From positions 106,630,831 through 106,694,830 of the forward strand of contig NW_024609846.1 of the NCBI RefSeq assembly GCF_016920785.2: a stretch of 64,000 nucleotides of DNA. The letters are read 5' to 3'. Under the pieces are notes generated by a model, which was not told the DNA's origin, did no database searches, and was given only the letters and a program-made list of their open reading frames with translations. Source of the DNA: Ixodes scapularis. Lineage: Eukaryota; Arthropoda; Arachnida; Ixodida; Ixodidae. Of this stretch, positions 19,525-30,049 are shown piece by piece; position 1 is the first letter of the stretch, and each line of letters begins with the position of its first letter. Position numbers and translations under genes: made by a program.

Positions 19525-19765
19525 CCCCTCTTTCTGCGTCGCTGTTACCTTCCCAGACGGGAAGGCAACAGGAAAGGGCACGCGACAGCCAATCACGGGT
19601 GACGGCTTCCCGGAGGAATGAATTTTCGTATACGTGCGCCTTCGAAAACTCAGTCCGCCGGGAAGCCGTCACTTGTGATGGGCTGTCGCGTGCCCTCCCC
19701 TGCTGCCTTCCCGTCGGTGGAGCCCCCTGGTCTCCTACGCCACAGCGCAGAAAGAGAGACGAGGC
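19525..19765. repeat. Hairpin with about 100-base arms
   Basis: GGGCACGCGACAGCC on the left pairs with GGCTGTCGCGTGCCC on the right. GTGACGGCTTCCCGG pairs with CCGGGAAGCCGTCAC. The arms meet around a loop near 19620-19655 that contains CGTATACG. It is a foldback insertion inside the TTAA element. Confidence 0.8.
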
Positions 19766-19775
19766 ACAATTTTTG

Positions 19776-19931
19776 AAGTAGAGTAGACAGTTGGGCGAGT
19801 TGGTAGTTATTGAACATAGTGACAGTTGCGCACACAGGGACAAGGACAGAGAAGAGGAACACGTGCGCTTGTCTGTCGCCTACGTGTTCCTCTTCTCTGT
19901 CCTTGTCCCTGTGTGCGCAACTGTCACTATG
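19776..19931. mobile_element. Hairpin element with a perfect 50-base stem
   Basis: 19815-19864 is exactly complementary to 19882-19931, with a 17-base loop. The element is preceded by a TTGGGCGAGTTGGTAG leader, also present at 42766-42781. An 11-base direct repeat GCACAATTTTT lies on both sides (19764-19774 and 19931-19941), which looks like a target duplication. No coding capacity. Confidence 0.8.
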
Positions 19932-20089
19932 CACAATTTTTTATTCGACTTTTAATAGGGAAATAGAGCCGCTCTTAAATGTGATTTCAGGTTTCTTAGA
20001 ATGCTTGTAGTACCTAGATTGAGTTATGACAAGAAATACACGATCTCAGAATCCACTTTAGCGCCCCTTTAACGTATGTCCACATAAGA

Positions 20090-20760
20090 GGACAGCAGCA
20101 CCATTACAACTGGACAACGTACAGCGTGCAGTTCAGAACAGGAGCCAGCCCTGGACAGCAAAGATCCGGCATGTTCGGAGTCTTCATCGACGCCCTCCGT
20201 CACGGAGATTGTTAACATGGGCAGCGAAAGCTCCTCTAAGGGATGAAACCTAGTCACCAGAAAAAAGACAAAAAAGGATGTTTTCGTGGTCAAGCACAGG
20301 AACGGTACGTCTATGAAAGCGACATACCGAAGATTTTACCATCATCTTCGTGCCAGTTAATCAAAAAACAAGATTAACATCTGTTAGTACCCTGAAGCTT
20401 ACAGAAGCACTGAAAGACATATGTCAGGAATCTGCCTGTCAGATCCGGTGAAACGACCGTCTTAACCTGATCGCGGTGGACGTTCCGAACAAACAGGCTG
20501 CACAGGCGCTACTGAAAAGCACGGACTTATGTCATATACCGATTCCACCTTCCTTAGTCTTGTCTGGGCCCATCTCAGTCGGCGTCATCCGGGACGTTGA
20601 CATGCACGCTACTGAAGAACAATTAACTGGAAGATAACCTCCGCTCAGAGAGAAAGGTCGCAGACATCAGACGCCTTGGAAAGTCACGCGTCGTGGAACT
20701 CACATTTGACCGAACGCCGGTACGATGCTCATCCAGATCGAAAAGTGCAAGGGCGGAGAT
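20090..20760 (+). pseudogene. LINE ORF1 (gag-like) remnant
   Basis: With stops read through, the plus strand gives FVPVNQKTRLTSVSTLKLTE, LNLIAVDVPNKQAAQALLK and GVIRDVDMHATEEQL. This is the RRM-like arrangement (VxxP, NxIxVxxP..AAQAL, GVIRGVxxxxTxEEL) of ORF1 proteins in arthropod non-LTR elements. Stops occur near 20447 and 20635. The following Cys-knuckle region was not recovered. Confidence 0.55.
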
Positions 20761-22748
20761 TGATTGTATCCTTTGCTTGGAGCTTATTGGTGTTGGTTGT
20801 CTCTATTTGTCACTGTATGAAACTAGGGCATAAAAAACAACAATCATTTCTGCCTTTTTTCCATTTTTCACTGGGAGTAATCTTTGGGCTGCTCCTTACT
20901 TGTTCATGTCATCTTATTTTGTAGCGAAAGTGGACGTCCGAAGGAAAGATTCTTTCAGTGTACGGGAGAACAAAACATAAGGAGTCGCAGGTAACGCTAA
21001 GGATACGAACAGCGCTTCTGGCAAGCTCAATGGATCCTTTCGAAAGTTTGACCTTTGTTGCAAGCTGTGGAATCCCTGCGCAATGACGGACACAAGCGTC
21101 AGCTATTTGTGTTCAATTGCACGTCAGCTGCAACAGTACTCGTGCAGCGGGAGCTCAAGCCATAGGTACAAACAAGCTTGCACTCGCAGCATTTCTGATT
21201 ATCACCCAAAGTTTCAGATTCGCACGTTCTGCAATGTCGGTTGTTCCGCCGTTATGCAGTGGATCAGCCGACGTCCACCTAAGTCTAGTATCGTCAAAAC
21301 AAATAGAGCTAACGTTGTGGACGTAAGTCACATCTCTATAAATAAACTACACTTAACAGCAAAAAAAAAAAAAAAAAAAATAAGAGGCTATACTGTTTTA
21401 TTTTCTGCTGACAAGTTTTTTTTTTTTTTTTTCACTCAAATAAATCCTAAAGGTATCCACAATGAAAGTACTTGTTTTGACAATATTAGGCTAAGGTGGA
21501 CGTTGTTCAAAAAGAAATTTCTTCTCTCGTTTTTATCTTTTGATTTAGTTTACGCCCCCCTCTCAAATTTTAGCGCTCTATTCAAACTGCTGGTGTCCCA
21601 TTCTAAGAGTTTCATCTTCCCGCGATTCGTAATTTATTTACACGGGCCAAAAAACAAGATTTTATTAAAAACGTTACTAAGTGCATGCACAGCACGCGTT
21701 CATTTCTTCTATATAAGTAATTAGATGTAAATAATCAACAGAAAATAGAACTGTTTGAAAGCAAAATAGATTTTTGCATTCAAGCAGATAGAAGACTGTA
21801 GATTCTAACACGCGTTGCACGTGTAACTAGACGTCAGCAGACTCCTTGCGAAAGGCGCGATAAGGCTCTGAAGGGAAAACTTTGTTGATTCTATTTTTTT
21901 CTTGTATGGTATGTTAGCGCGCATGGTCAAACGCTTGCAAACGCTATAAGCGTGGCTCGTAAGCACCCTAAAATCGTGCAGGGTTGAACAGAGACTATAT
22001 GTATTTGGAAATAAAACAAAATAGTTGAATGCATTGCCAAGACGGCTAAAATACTTATTCTGTACACATTTGTTTTATGAAAGATTATTTGAGATATTTT
22101 ATTCTCTATAGACCTGGTTGGGTGGCTAGTGGATATAAAAAAAAAGAAGCGTGATCTCTAACTATTACAATATATTTTCTTAACCAACAAACAACTGCTT
22201 ACTGTAAGATGGAAATTGAATTTTCACGTTAGTGTTTTTGGCGCCCGAAACAATTTTTTTTTTCTTTTTTTAAATTTAACACTTCCCGTTTTGCGGATTG
22301 GGAAGGAAACTAAACGGGCCTTCAGTACGTAGGAAATACGTTTCTACCAAAGGTGATGCGTAAGTTTCTGATTTGATTTTTTTCTGTTTTCCTTTCTTAT
22401 TTTTTGGCGAAATCACATGGACCTCTATATCAGTTTAATGTCTTCATAAATAATCTCGCAAGTTCACTATGTTCTTGTTCGTTATGAAAACCTCTTTCAA
22501 CAGTGATATTACAACCCAAGTGGAAATTTTTGCAAGTGGTACCACTTGCAAGTGGTTTATTGAACAGGTACCACTAGGAAGTGCTACCATTTGCTAGTGG
22601 TACCAAGTTGTTGTCATAGAGCAGGGTTTCAGCCGCGATCAGTTGCTTGTTTTTATTGTACACCTGCAGTGTTGGCTTCGCTTCAGCGGCTTCAAACCAC
22701 TGGAAAACCTCCGTCTGACGTACTCTGCTTCTCACTCACTCCAACCTC
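20761..22748. other. AT-rich stretch, no gene recognised
   Basis: Contains A- and T-homopolymers (21360-21380, 21418-21434), long low-complexity open frames that overlap them, and a perfect 20-base palindrome at 22531-22550. Possibly decayed LINE sequence continues to about 21100. No coding domain was seen. Confidence 0.4.
22531..22610. repeat. GTGGTACCAC palindromic cluster
   Basis: 22531-22550 is a perfect 20-base palindrome centred on GTGGTACCAC. GGTACCACTAGG and TAGTGGTACCA follow within 60 bases, so the GTGGTACC word occurs three times. Confidence 0.75.
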
Positions 22749-23375
22749 TCACTTGTCACTACCTCTAAGGGTTCTGCAAAGAAGCCATATTTTTTGTAGT
22801 TGATAGAGACGCTTCTGCCACCTTGTTCGTGTCCCAGTCATCTGAGTGTGTACAAAACGTTTTTCGGCCCATCGGTTTCGATCCATGTGGCGGAGTCGTA
22901 CATCATAGCATGTCTTCCTGGTGGCTTCCCTGGCTTCGAAGCTAGACCATCCTAGGTTTTCCTGTACGGCTTCGTTAGCCACATTTCCGTGGCAGCCCAG
23001 AGCCTGTCGTCCCACTGCTCCTTGTCGTCGCGCCAGAACTTCTCGTAATTCACTAGGGACGCATACGACAGCATTAGCGAAAGTCAAGCCTGGAACTATT
23101 ACTGCCTTCCACACTTCCCGTGTAACTAGGAACCTATTGTAGTTGCAGAGATTTCTTTTTCGGAGGACGTTGGCCCCCTGTTGACTGGCAAAGATGAGAA
23201 GATGAGCGTGATGCTCTCGAAGGTATGCTGAAGTGTTGGCTAGAATGACACCCAAATATTTGCACCAGTCCTGAAGTGGCACCACCTCGTCGCCCTACTT
23301 AAGTGTATAGCAAAGCGTGTCTTCAGACCCTGAGAACTGTAGAAACGCAGATATTTTTTTTTGCGTTGAAGCCTA
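22749..23375 (-). pseudogene. Non-LTR retrotransposon ORF2 C-terminal fragment
   Basis: A 178-residue minus-strand frame begins after KYLGV (WCKYLGVILANTSAY), the thumb motif of LINE reverse transcriptases. It continues with VWKAVIVPGLTFANAVVC and a basic C-terminal region (RNRWAEKRF). Upstream, up to about 23375, the frame continues through a stop (GDEVVPLQDW). The palm domain is missing. Confidence 0.65.
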
Positions 23376-24437
23376 CACTTTTAGAAAAAAGGGTATCGAT
23401 AGTCCTCCCTAAATGGATGAACGGTCTTGTGACCTATGTTTCTTTAGAAAGGGAGAAACTTTAGTCCCTGAAGCAGGGGAGCAAATAGTTCCTCCGTCGC
23501 CTGCATCTCATTATGGCGGCCCTTAATCGAGCAAATCTAGCTCAGTGAGGCTTAACGAGGACGCTACGTCTCTTGTACGGGACGAGAGGAGCAGCAAATA
23601 AAAGCATAACACGAGCTTTCCGCGATATGTGTTTATTTCCGAAGCCAGATTCCCCCTGCAGGTACAGAAACTTACGTTTCGAAAGCAGTTACTCAGTCTT
23701 CTCGTCGTCAGCACTGCGATGTTAAACGGAGACAACCGATACCTAGCGCCACTAAATAAGCTACGCTTCAGAGTAACGACACTTGGCCATATTGTGTCGT
23801 AAAATCATGTTTGCCAGTTATCTGAAGCTTTATCTGAAATCACAGGAAACGCCTTTCCGCTCTCCACAAATGTTTAAATAGTTCGTGACAGAGCAAAGCA
23901 ATATTGCGTGACCTTTCCACAACCGAATCTAATGCTGATGAAGTTGCACTTTTGAATCATGACGATCGGCAGTTGCGTCTGCTCTGCATACGAGCCAAAA
24001 TGGCGGCGCCCACAACAATGCCGGGGAACAGAGTGCCGATACTCTAAGCGCAGCTCATTTAGTGGCTCTACCGATACCCACTTACTTCGCGCCCTTTACG
24101 TCTTACCTTTGCTGTTCCTCGTGTCACAATTCCTTCGTCAACCGCACATCACGGAGGAATGGAAAACCAATCCGCGAAATCAAAAGCTGCTCTCCGAACA
24201 ACAAGCTCGAAGCCGCTGTTCATCGCATAGCGTGAAAGAAGGTTAAATCGCTCGCCACCAGATGGCAGGGTCAAGCAGAGTGATTGCAAGTAACTAGGCT
24301 AGGTGGCGCTAGGTACCGCCCAATTCATGTTAGACAGAGAGAGAGAAGGGGGGGGGGGGTGTGATGACAGTGAACAAGGAGGATATCCCTTCCCCGCATT
24401 TTTTATATAATTCTCTGAAGTGTTACAACCCTCTGAA
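23376..24437. other. No gene recognised
   Basis: No convincing coding region was seen. 24335-24360 holds a GAGA tract running into a G run. The plus-strand open frame at 23959-24246 has no recognisable motif. Confidence 0.4.
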
Positions 24438-24604
24438 ACGCGTTTGCAAGTACAGCCTGAGGGTGCGCCTCCTTGCTCAGTTGAGGTGGGCGTCATAATC
24501 CGATTACGAAGCCTTAGCAAGGCGTCGTAATCGGATTGTGACCCGCACAGGCGCACCCCAACTGAGCAAGGTGGCCGCACCCTGAGGCCGGACTTGCAAA
24601 CGTG
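24438..24604. repeat. Hairpin (foldback) element
   Basis: ACGCGTTTGCAAGT at 24438 pairs with ACTTGCAAACGTGT at the right end. TTGCTCAGTTG pairs with CAACTGAGCAA, and AATCCGATTACG with CGTAATCGGATT, around a short loop (AAGCCTTAGCAAGG). The arms are about 75 bases. No coding capacity. Confidence 0.8.
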
Positions 24605-25074
24605 TATGGACCCTTTTGCTGTTTACAAACGTGAACATGCCGCTTGCGTCCCGAGCGACTTTCGGTCGCACCGTCTTTGCAAGCTTGTTGAGCTTGCTTA
24701 TGTCACCAGTGCTAGAAAGCATAAATGCTACACGGACAACGAAGCTAAAGATTTAACGAGGGCCTTCGGCTGTGCAATATTACATTTTGAAGGAGGCAGC
24801 TAGTTGGTTTACAAGAATGCTTAAAACATTTTAACAGATCTCGTACTCCTTCCTTCTTTTTGCGTGTGATCCCCCCCCCCCCCTTTACACATTCATTCCC
24901 CTTGCCCCCCTCTTTTGACGCTGTGGGGGGGGGGGGGGGGGGGGATATGAATCACCCCTTTCCGTCCTCCTGTTTTAACGCCCCTCCTTAGAGGCGTTCC
25001 AACTGAGGGACGACGGGGAACAGCACAGCGTGTAATATTCGAAATAATAGCTCTAGAGATACACGTACTAGAGC
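24605..25074. other. Homopolymer-rich stretch
   Basis: A C run at 24870-24883 and a G run of about 20 at 24924-24943 lie 40 bases apart. There is no coding content. Runs like these are prone to length error in sequencing. Confidence 0.6.
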
Positions 25075-25215
25075 GTGTTGGATACAGTTCACACAGAAAG
25101 AATAAACACTCTGAATATGTACGGAGGACAGACACTCACAGTTTTTTCACTAAAGAACTGTGAGTGTCTGTCCCTCGTATATTTTCAGTGTTTTTATTCT
25201 TTCTGTGAACTATGG
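25075..25215. repeat. Hairpin (foldback) element
   Basis: AGTTCACACAGAAAGAATAA pairs with the inverted TTATTCTTTCTGTGAACT. GGACAGACACTCACAGTT pairs with AACTGTGAGTGTCTGTCC around an 11- to 12-base loop at about 25143-25154. The arms are about 60 bases with a few mismatches. No coding capacity. Confidence 0.8.
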
Positions 25216-25539
25216 TTCTAGAGGTTCTGGAATTAAAGCTGTTCACGTTGCATAAACTCACGAGCGGCCACGACATAATTCCAAGCGAAAGGCTCGTGCC
25301 AGGACTCGTAGTGTGCAGGCGCGTTCAGTGACGTCCTTTAGTAGTTCCTGCCTTCGACGTCAGGGTCAGGATATCAGTTGTGAACGGCAAATTCGATGGT
25401 ACGTGCTCGAATCGACTGTGGCATGTTTGATTGGGTACGATAGAAGCTTGGTATCATCACGTTCTCAACACATTGCTGTCAATATTGACAACCTGATATT
25501 ACTCTTATTTCCGTTCATGAACGCAGAATTAATCCCAGT

Positions 25540-26117
25540 TTGAGTAGTCTTGAAAAGCCTACCACGAAATTATTTTATCGCGCCAATAAGGGGACAACTT
25601 CCCGGAGGCAAAATACGCCTGAAAGTGGACAATGCTACCCGGCTGGTTCTGACCTGGCCACTTCGGGCTACATACATTTGATCAAATCCAAAAGGCCGAA
25701 AGAAATAAAAGGAACGGCGAGGATGCTTTTCAATAAATTCTGCTTTATCAAAGGAAATAAGAACGATATCAGACTATCAACTTCGACGGTGTTGATTTTA
25801 GAATGCAACTACCCAAGCCTCCATCACCAGCATTTATGAACAAACTACCTTCTAGTATTCTAAATTTAAGAACAAAATACAAGCTCAAGAAAGCCCTGAG
25901 AAATTTTAGATCGTAAAGTGCTCACTAGTTTGCTTTTGTTATTCTGATTTTTTGTGTGGATTTTATTTTACATGTTTCCTTTTGCAAACGGCATGGTTTC
26001 ACTGATTTTAAGACGCTGCCAGTCAAGCCCAATGTGGCTTAGGCAGGTCAGACTTAACATACGTTATGTTCATTTGCAATAAAATTAATCTTATTATTAT
26101 TATTATTATTATATAGA
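25540..26117 (+). mobile_element. 3' end of a CR1/Jockey-like LINE
   Basis: One frame near 25805-25918 reads PPSPAFMNKLPSSILNLRTK and ends KKALRNFRS then TAA, the usual C-terminus of a LINE reverse transcriptase. A 3' UTR follows with AATAAA near 26079 and a (TTA)n tail at about 26090-26115. Upstream sequence to 25540 is probably part of the same element but is poorly conserved. Confidence 0.6.
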
Positions 26118-26249
26118 GACTATCAAACAAGTGGGTTGCAGCTGATAGTCTTTGTCGTAAAGTCACACGTATGAGCCACGGTCGTCTCCGCGCGCTTTTT
26201 TGTGCTGATCTTTTTCGGCGCCTAGAAAGTGGTTGGGATTTTTCGCCCC

Positions 26250-27250
26250 TTCAATGAAAAACGTCACGAAGATACACAAGTAACAGTAAGAAAGCACAAA
26301 ACAAACAGAGGGACAAAAACAGACATGTACAAGCTTTCAGTTTACAACAACATATATTTGACGCCAGCGAAGTCTGCACCAACAACCGTCGGTAGGGAAA
26401 GGGGGAACGAGCAAGAGGGAGAAAAGAAGGGAGAGAAGGTTGAGAGGGAAGAAAAGGGGGGAGGGAAGGGAAGATAGCGTTTCCGCATACGAAGCTGATT
26501 GACGGCCGAAGGCCGAGGGGGGGGGGGGTCTTGTTGTTCAAGGTTGTGCAATTGGAGTCCGAGAAAACGCCGGCCTCAGAAACACCAGTTCTGGTTTTGT
26601 CAACGAGAGGGATGGGGAAGCAATGTTATTCTTGGTGGTAGTCATCCTATAAGCTTCAATTATCTCCCTCCCATAGCGCTCCCGGTGTCCCCCAACTACT
26701 TTGGTCTCGTTGAACAAAGGCGTGCATGCCTGGCACTCCTTACCGTGAACTATAATAGGATGCAATGACCCCTCTGGCTGTGACGCGCATTCAATGTGGT
26801 GTTCTCGGAGGCGATCATTTATGCATCGGCCTGTTTGGCCGATATATTCCGCACCGCAGGTCAAAGGAATCGAGTAGACTTTTTCTTTTGCGCATCGAAC
26901 GAATTGAGAGCCGTGTTTTTTTGCACATGCTGGGGGGGAACTGGCGTTGTTAACCAGTTTGCACATGGAACCCAGTTTGAACCTGCATTTGAAAATGACC
27001 TTGGTGCCAAAGCGGGACGCGAGAGACTTGACGCGGTGCGCCACGTTATGCATGTAGGGAATGCAGGCGATCCTCCCGCCCGGAGCAGCCCGTGAGGTGC
27101 GGGGAGTTCACAAATATACGGGTTTGTTACACAAATATACGGGTTTGTTAAAATAGAAAACTTCGCGGCAATCTTTAGGATCCTCCCCCCACTATATCGT
27201 AACACCAAGAATCTTTGTGCTTGAAGAGTTCAGCGACCCTGTTCTACACC
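26250..27250 (-). mobile_element. Penelope-like element, 3' part
   Basis: The coding remnant at 26540-27060 lies upstream (on minus) of an AG/CT-rich untranslated region (26380-26480) and a G run. A duplicated 19-base word, ACAAATATACGGGTTTGTT, occurs twice in tandem at about 27109-27148. This is the second Penelope-like locus in the window. Confidence 0.6.
26538..27062 (-). pseudogene. Penelope-like ORF C-terminus with GIY-YIG endonuclease
   Basis: About 171 residues read through HNVAHRVKSLASRFGTKVIF, then the zinc-like SQFVRCAKEKVYSIPLTCG, then the GIY-YIG core AEYIGQTGRCINDRLREH. A downstream GHRERYGREIIEAYRM segment holds the family's conserved Arg and Glu. This domain makes the nick that primes reverse transcription. 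The N-terminal reverse transcriptase is absent. This is the best-preserved transposon enzyme fragment in the window, but its frame is lost upstream. Confidence 0.8.
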
Positions 27251-27340
27251 TTCCGCTATTTACAAAGATGAACTTTAGAATTTAGATCGTCTTCCTTGCC
27301 GAAGTTACGACGAGAGGCGGGGAGCACATTTCGCGCTGCT

Positions 27341-28040
27341 GGGGGATCGCCGATCGGTGACCGAGTGGGCTAGCGCACAGCCGACACCAGCTCGGAGCAC
27401 GTGAAGCGAAAGCTGGCGCTGCAGAATCCAAGGATCCTTGGTTCAATCACCACCCCTGCCCGTTTCGATTTGGATGAATCAAGGGGGCTGAATGGCGCTT
27501 AGCCGCGCAAGCCACTGTAGCCAAGCTTCGAGTCAGGCGCGAGTGAAGCCACCGGAAGTTCGATGTTTGTTTCGGAAGTCGAGTGTCTGCTGGGTTTTAT
27601 AGTGCATTTGACGTTTTGGTTCACTTTTCTTTGCACTTTTGCGTGGGTTTCAATACTCCCTTTTAATATTTATTATTGAAAACTAGGCAATTGAACGTGG
27701 TGCATGTACACTTAAATTTAATCGACTAGAATCTCGAAATTCTCTCACCTCAAATGGCTTCCAAAAGGACTTCTCGGGCTTGCATGAGCTGTTATTGCGC
27801 CACAAGCAGGTTCTCTCTTGAAATAACAAAAGAAAATCAAGAGCCTTGGAATATGCTTGGACCACCGAACGTCAGAGTGGGAAAGCCTGTTAAGCGCTTA
27901 CTTCCGAGACAGGCGGCTTACTTCCGGTGGCTTCATACCTGTCTGCTCAATGCGCCATCCAGCCCTCTAGTGGAGATCAGTGGGATGAACATCGTACCGG
28001 TGCGCGGTCGTGCGTAGAGCACGTTAAAGACCCGGGCTAG
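27341..28040 (+). mobile_element. tRNA-derived SINE, copy 2, split by a 504-bp insertion
   Basis: The SINE head (27341-27478) has GGGGGATCGCCGATCGGTGA, the CGAGTGGGCTAG A-box region, CAGCTCGGAGCACGTGAAGC and the CTTGGTTCAATCAC B box. It stops inside TTTGGATGAA and resumes at GGATGAACATCGTACCGG (27983) through CGTTAAAGACCCGG (28035). Compare the uninterrupted copies at 15322 and 61615. The repeated GGATGAA is the target duplication of the insert. Confidence 0.75.
27479..27982. mobile_element. 504-bp inverted-repeat element inside a SINE
   Basis: The left end has AGGGGGCTGAATGGCGC and the right end, inverted, AGAGGGCTGGATGGCGC. Further in, GAAGCCACCGGAAG (27545-27558) is mirrored at 27921-27934. 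It is flanked by GGATGAA on both sides (7 bases, perhaps 8 with one mismatch), which would suit a hAT-like or similar non-autonomous DNA transposon. No coding capacity. Confidence 0.7.
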
Positions 28041-28250
28041 CCAAGGCTAGCAGTCGTACTGCAGTGATCATTTATAGTGAGTAACAACGTCGCCATGTTC
28101 TGGCAGAGTAAACTCCTGCGGTATAAAAAAAAAAAAATACTAATTTTTTTTTTTTTTTCGCTGCTCCTAAGTTTTGCAGGCCGAGGACAATATTTTGTAC
28201 TGTTTGGTTTGGTTGCGAGTGCCACTTAGCGTAGAGGTCTCTACCGGCGA
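28041..28250. other. A/T-run region after SINE
   Basis: Contains an A run followed closely by a T run (28126-28160), an imperfect hairpin. No gene. Confidence 0.5.
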
Positions 28251-28829
28251 ATGCAACGGCCCAATAATCGCAGCCAGTGCGCGGAAAATCTCGGGGGCCT
28301 TGAGCGGGTGTGTGTATTGACGATGAGGAAGAAGAAATGCCCAATGTGCCGTCTCGAGCAGTTCTATTTGCACCTACCCCTCTGTCATCGCAGTTATACA
28401 GTTATCTTCGTTATGCTTTCTGAACATATCGAAACGAGCGATGTCAACGAGTACTTCCCAGCTGGACCGAACGTCAAGGTACCTCTCAATGTTAACAGTT
28501 TTTTTAAACTTTTGATGGATTGTGAAAGCTTAGATCCGAAGCTCAATTTCCTCATTAAATCGGCGGAGATGATGCAGACTTCAACAGTTGAAAGAACTAT
28601 ACTGTCAACAAGATATTTCGGTGGGACCATATTAGGGTTCTATACCCGTCAGGTTAAAAGGTTTCTGTGGAAGTGGAAATTTGGAGTTCGAAGGCGCCAT
28701 CTGCCATATATCATTCTTAATTGCGCAGAAGAAAGCAGAATGTGTAATACTAAAGATCTTATAGAAGCGTTTGCTCAATTGTGGAAGGCCATCCAGGGCG
28801 AAGACGTTTATCGCCCATGTTGCCAATAA
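28251..28829 (+). CDS. Uncharacterised 192-residue open frame
   Basis: An uninterrupted plus-strand frame encodes 192 residues. The part from MLSEHIETSDVNEYF to the end (EDVYRPCCQ) has ordinary amino-acid composition. It includes a Cys pair (CPMC) near residue 27 and a basic segment (RQVKRFLWKWKFGVRRRH) near residue 140. I do not recognise the family. It lies 570 bases before the first M13 exon seen, but splice phases do not link them. It may be an exon of an unknown gene, a transposon fragment or chance. Confidence 0.2.
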   Translation: MQRPNNRSQCAENLGGLERVCVLTMRKKKCPMCRLEQFYLHLPLCHRSYTVIFVMLSEHIETSDVNEYFPAGPNVKVPLNVNSFFKLLMDCESLDPKLNFLIKSAEMMQTSTVERTILSTRYFGGTILGFYTRQVKRFLWKWKFGVRRRHLPYIILNCAEESRMCNTKDLIEAFAQLWKAIQGEDVYRPCCQ

Positions 28830-29401
28830 CAAATACGCTGTCATAGCTAACGGTTTTCGAAACGATGACTGAACGGACGTTTCAACTTTGAGCCTAGTTT
28901 ACCAGAAAGGAAGGAGGCATGCTTAGAGATTACACGCAGTGCCTCTGTATAGCCACACGCTCGTACCTATCACAAATACAGAGACATCGCCATAGTCCTG
29001 CGTTGTTTTGAAGCGCGTCGCTGACAGCGAGATTCCTCCCTGTCCATGTCATGCCATGTAGGTAGGAAGCTTCTGAAAGCGACATGACGACACCAGAGGT
29101 GAAGCTGGAGGAGACTTCGGTTTGGAGGGACACGCCCCCAATGATAACCAAAAACGAAAAAATTCTAAAACACCCTATTAGACGAAAGGCACACCCTGGA
29201 GCACCCTTGGGGGCTTTTCCACCGACCGTGACCTCTACTTACGGCTTCACTTGGGATTTTCTCATTTGGCTTGTTCGAGCCGGTATGTTACCTCCTTCCT
29301 ACCTCCATGTGTCAGACTGTCAGCGTTGCTAATGATGCTGGCAGGTAAGTTACCTTGCCTGCACGTTGGCTAATAACATTTCGTGCAAACCTTCCATGTA
29401 G

Positions 29402-30049
29402 GACGATGTGGCGGGAGAAGCTCCTGCAGAATCCCCGGTCACCCAGACCGGGAGGGAACGAGCTCTCTTGGCGCTCATACTCGTCCTTTTGCTTGTCCTC
29501 GCCACAACCGTGATGCTGGCGGCTCTTCGGTCGCCGAGCTCCGGTGTTCCAAAAACAAACCAGGAGACCTTTCTTGATTTTCGCGTGCAACGACAAACCG
29601 CAGACCCATGTCAGGATCTCTACAGCTACTCGTGCGGCAACTGGGACGTGTTCAAGAAAAATGACGAGGACGCCTACGACCGACTGGAGAGGATAGTCAT
29701 GGAGACCGGCCGCAACTGGATCATGCAGACGCCCGTGTCTTTGGACCAACATCGAAGCAGGGACAAAGTGATGGCGGCCTACAAACTCTGCCACAAGGTC
29801 TACTTGGGCAGAAAGGAGAATATGAACGACGCGAGGCAGTACCTGTCGAGACTCGGCCTGCGCTACTACAACGACTCCTTTCCTGTCACCGGCATCGTGG
29901 AGTTTATGGTCAAGCTGACCATGCGCCACGGCATTCATACCCTATTAGCCATCCAGCCCAAGTATGACCTCGGCAACTTGGGTGACTCTGGCAACACAAC
30001 GCGGTTAACCATTTCTGGCCAGAGCCTTATCGTAGATAACTGGATCGTG
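29402..30049 (+). CDS. M13-like gene, membrane-anchor and N-lobe exon
   Basis: The acceptor CATGTAG ends at 29401 and the exon starts on a whole codon (GAC). It ends ATCGTG at 30049 before GTGAGC. It encodes 216 residues: acidic stub, membrane helix at about residues 17-40, DPCQDLYSYSCGNW at about 61-74, then helical N-lobe segments (SRDKVMAAYKLCHKVYLG) and LTMRHGIHTLLAIQPKYDL. No ATG lies in frame upstream within the exon, so the start codon is in an earlier exon. GTG at 29408 is not a plausible start. Confidence 0.8.

Larger units (their letters stand above)
19380..20072. mobile_element. TTAA-flanked inverted-repeat element (MITE) with nested hairpins
   Basis: Both ends read TTAAAGG (19380 on plus; 20072 on minus), consistent with a TTAA target site. 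The arms (19380-19503 and 19945-20072) share GTGGATTCTGAGATCGT, GTCATAACTCAATC and TATTAAAA words over about 125 bases. Inside are a 100-base-arm hairpin (19525-19765) and a 50-base perfect hairpin (19815-19931). There is no coding capacity. TTAA sites are used by piggyBac and Kolobok transposases, and the termini resemble the THAP elements at 38216 and 60953. Confidence 0.7.

Noticed and set aside
21083..21724. 213-residue plus-strand frame
   Set aside because: It runs through poly-A and poly-T tracts giving Lys and Phe runs; composition is not protein-like.
24924..24943. G runs (also 35467, 43226) as G-quadruplex regulatory elements
   Set aside because: They are single homopolymers without spaced tracts and of uncertain length; more likely microsatellite expansion or sequencing slippage.
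29084..29332. Open frame that could be the first coding exon of the M13-like gene
   Set aside because: Its only fitting donor (CCG then GTATGT at 29280) leaves phase 1, but the next exon starts in phase 0. The better donor at 29342 lies after an in-frame stop. Left unassigned.
29312..29938. 208-residue minus-strand frame
   Set aside because: It lies opposite the M13 exon and its content is the complement of GC-rich coding sequence; no domain.
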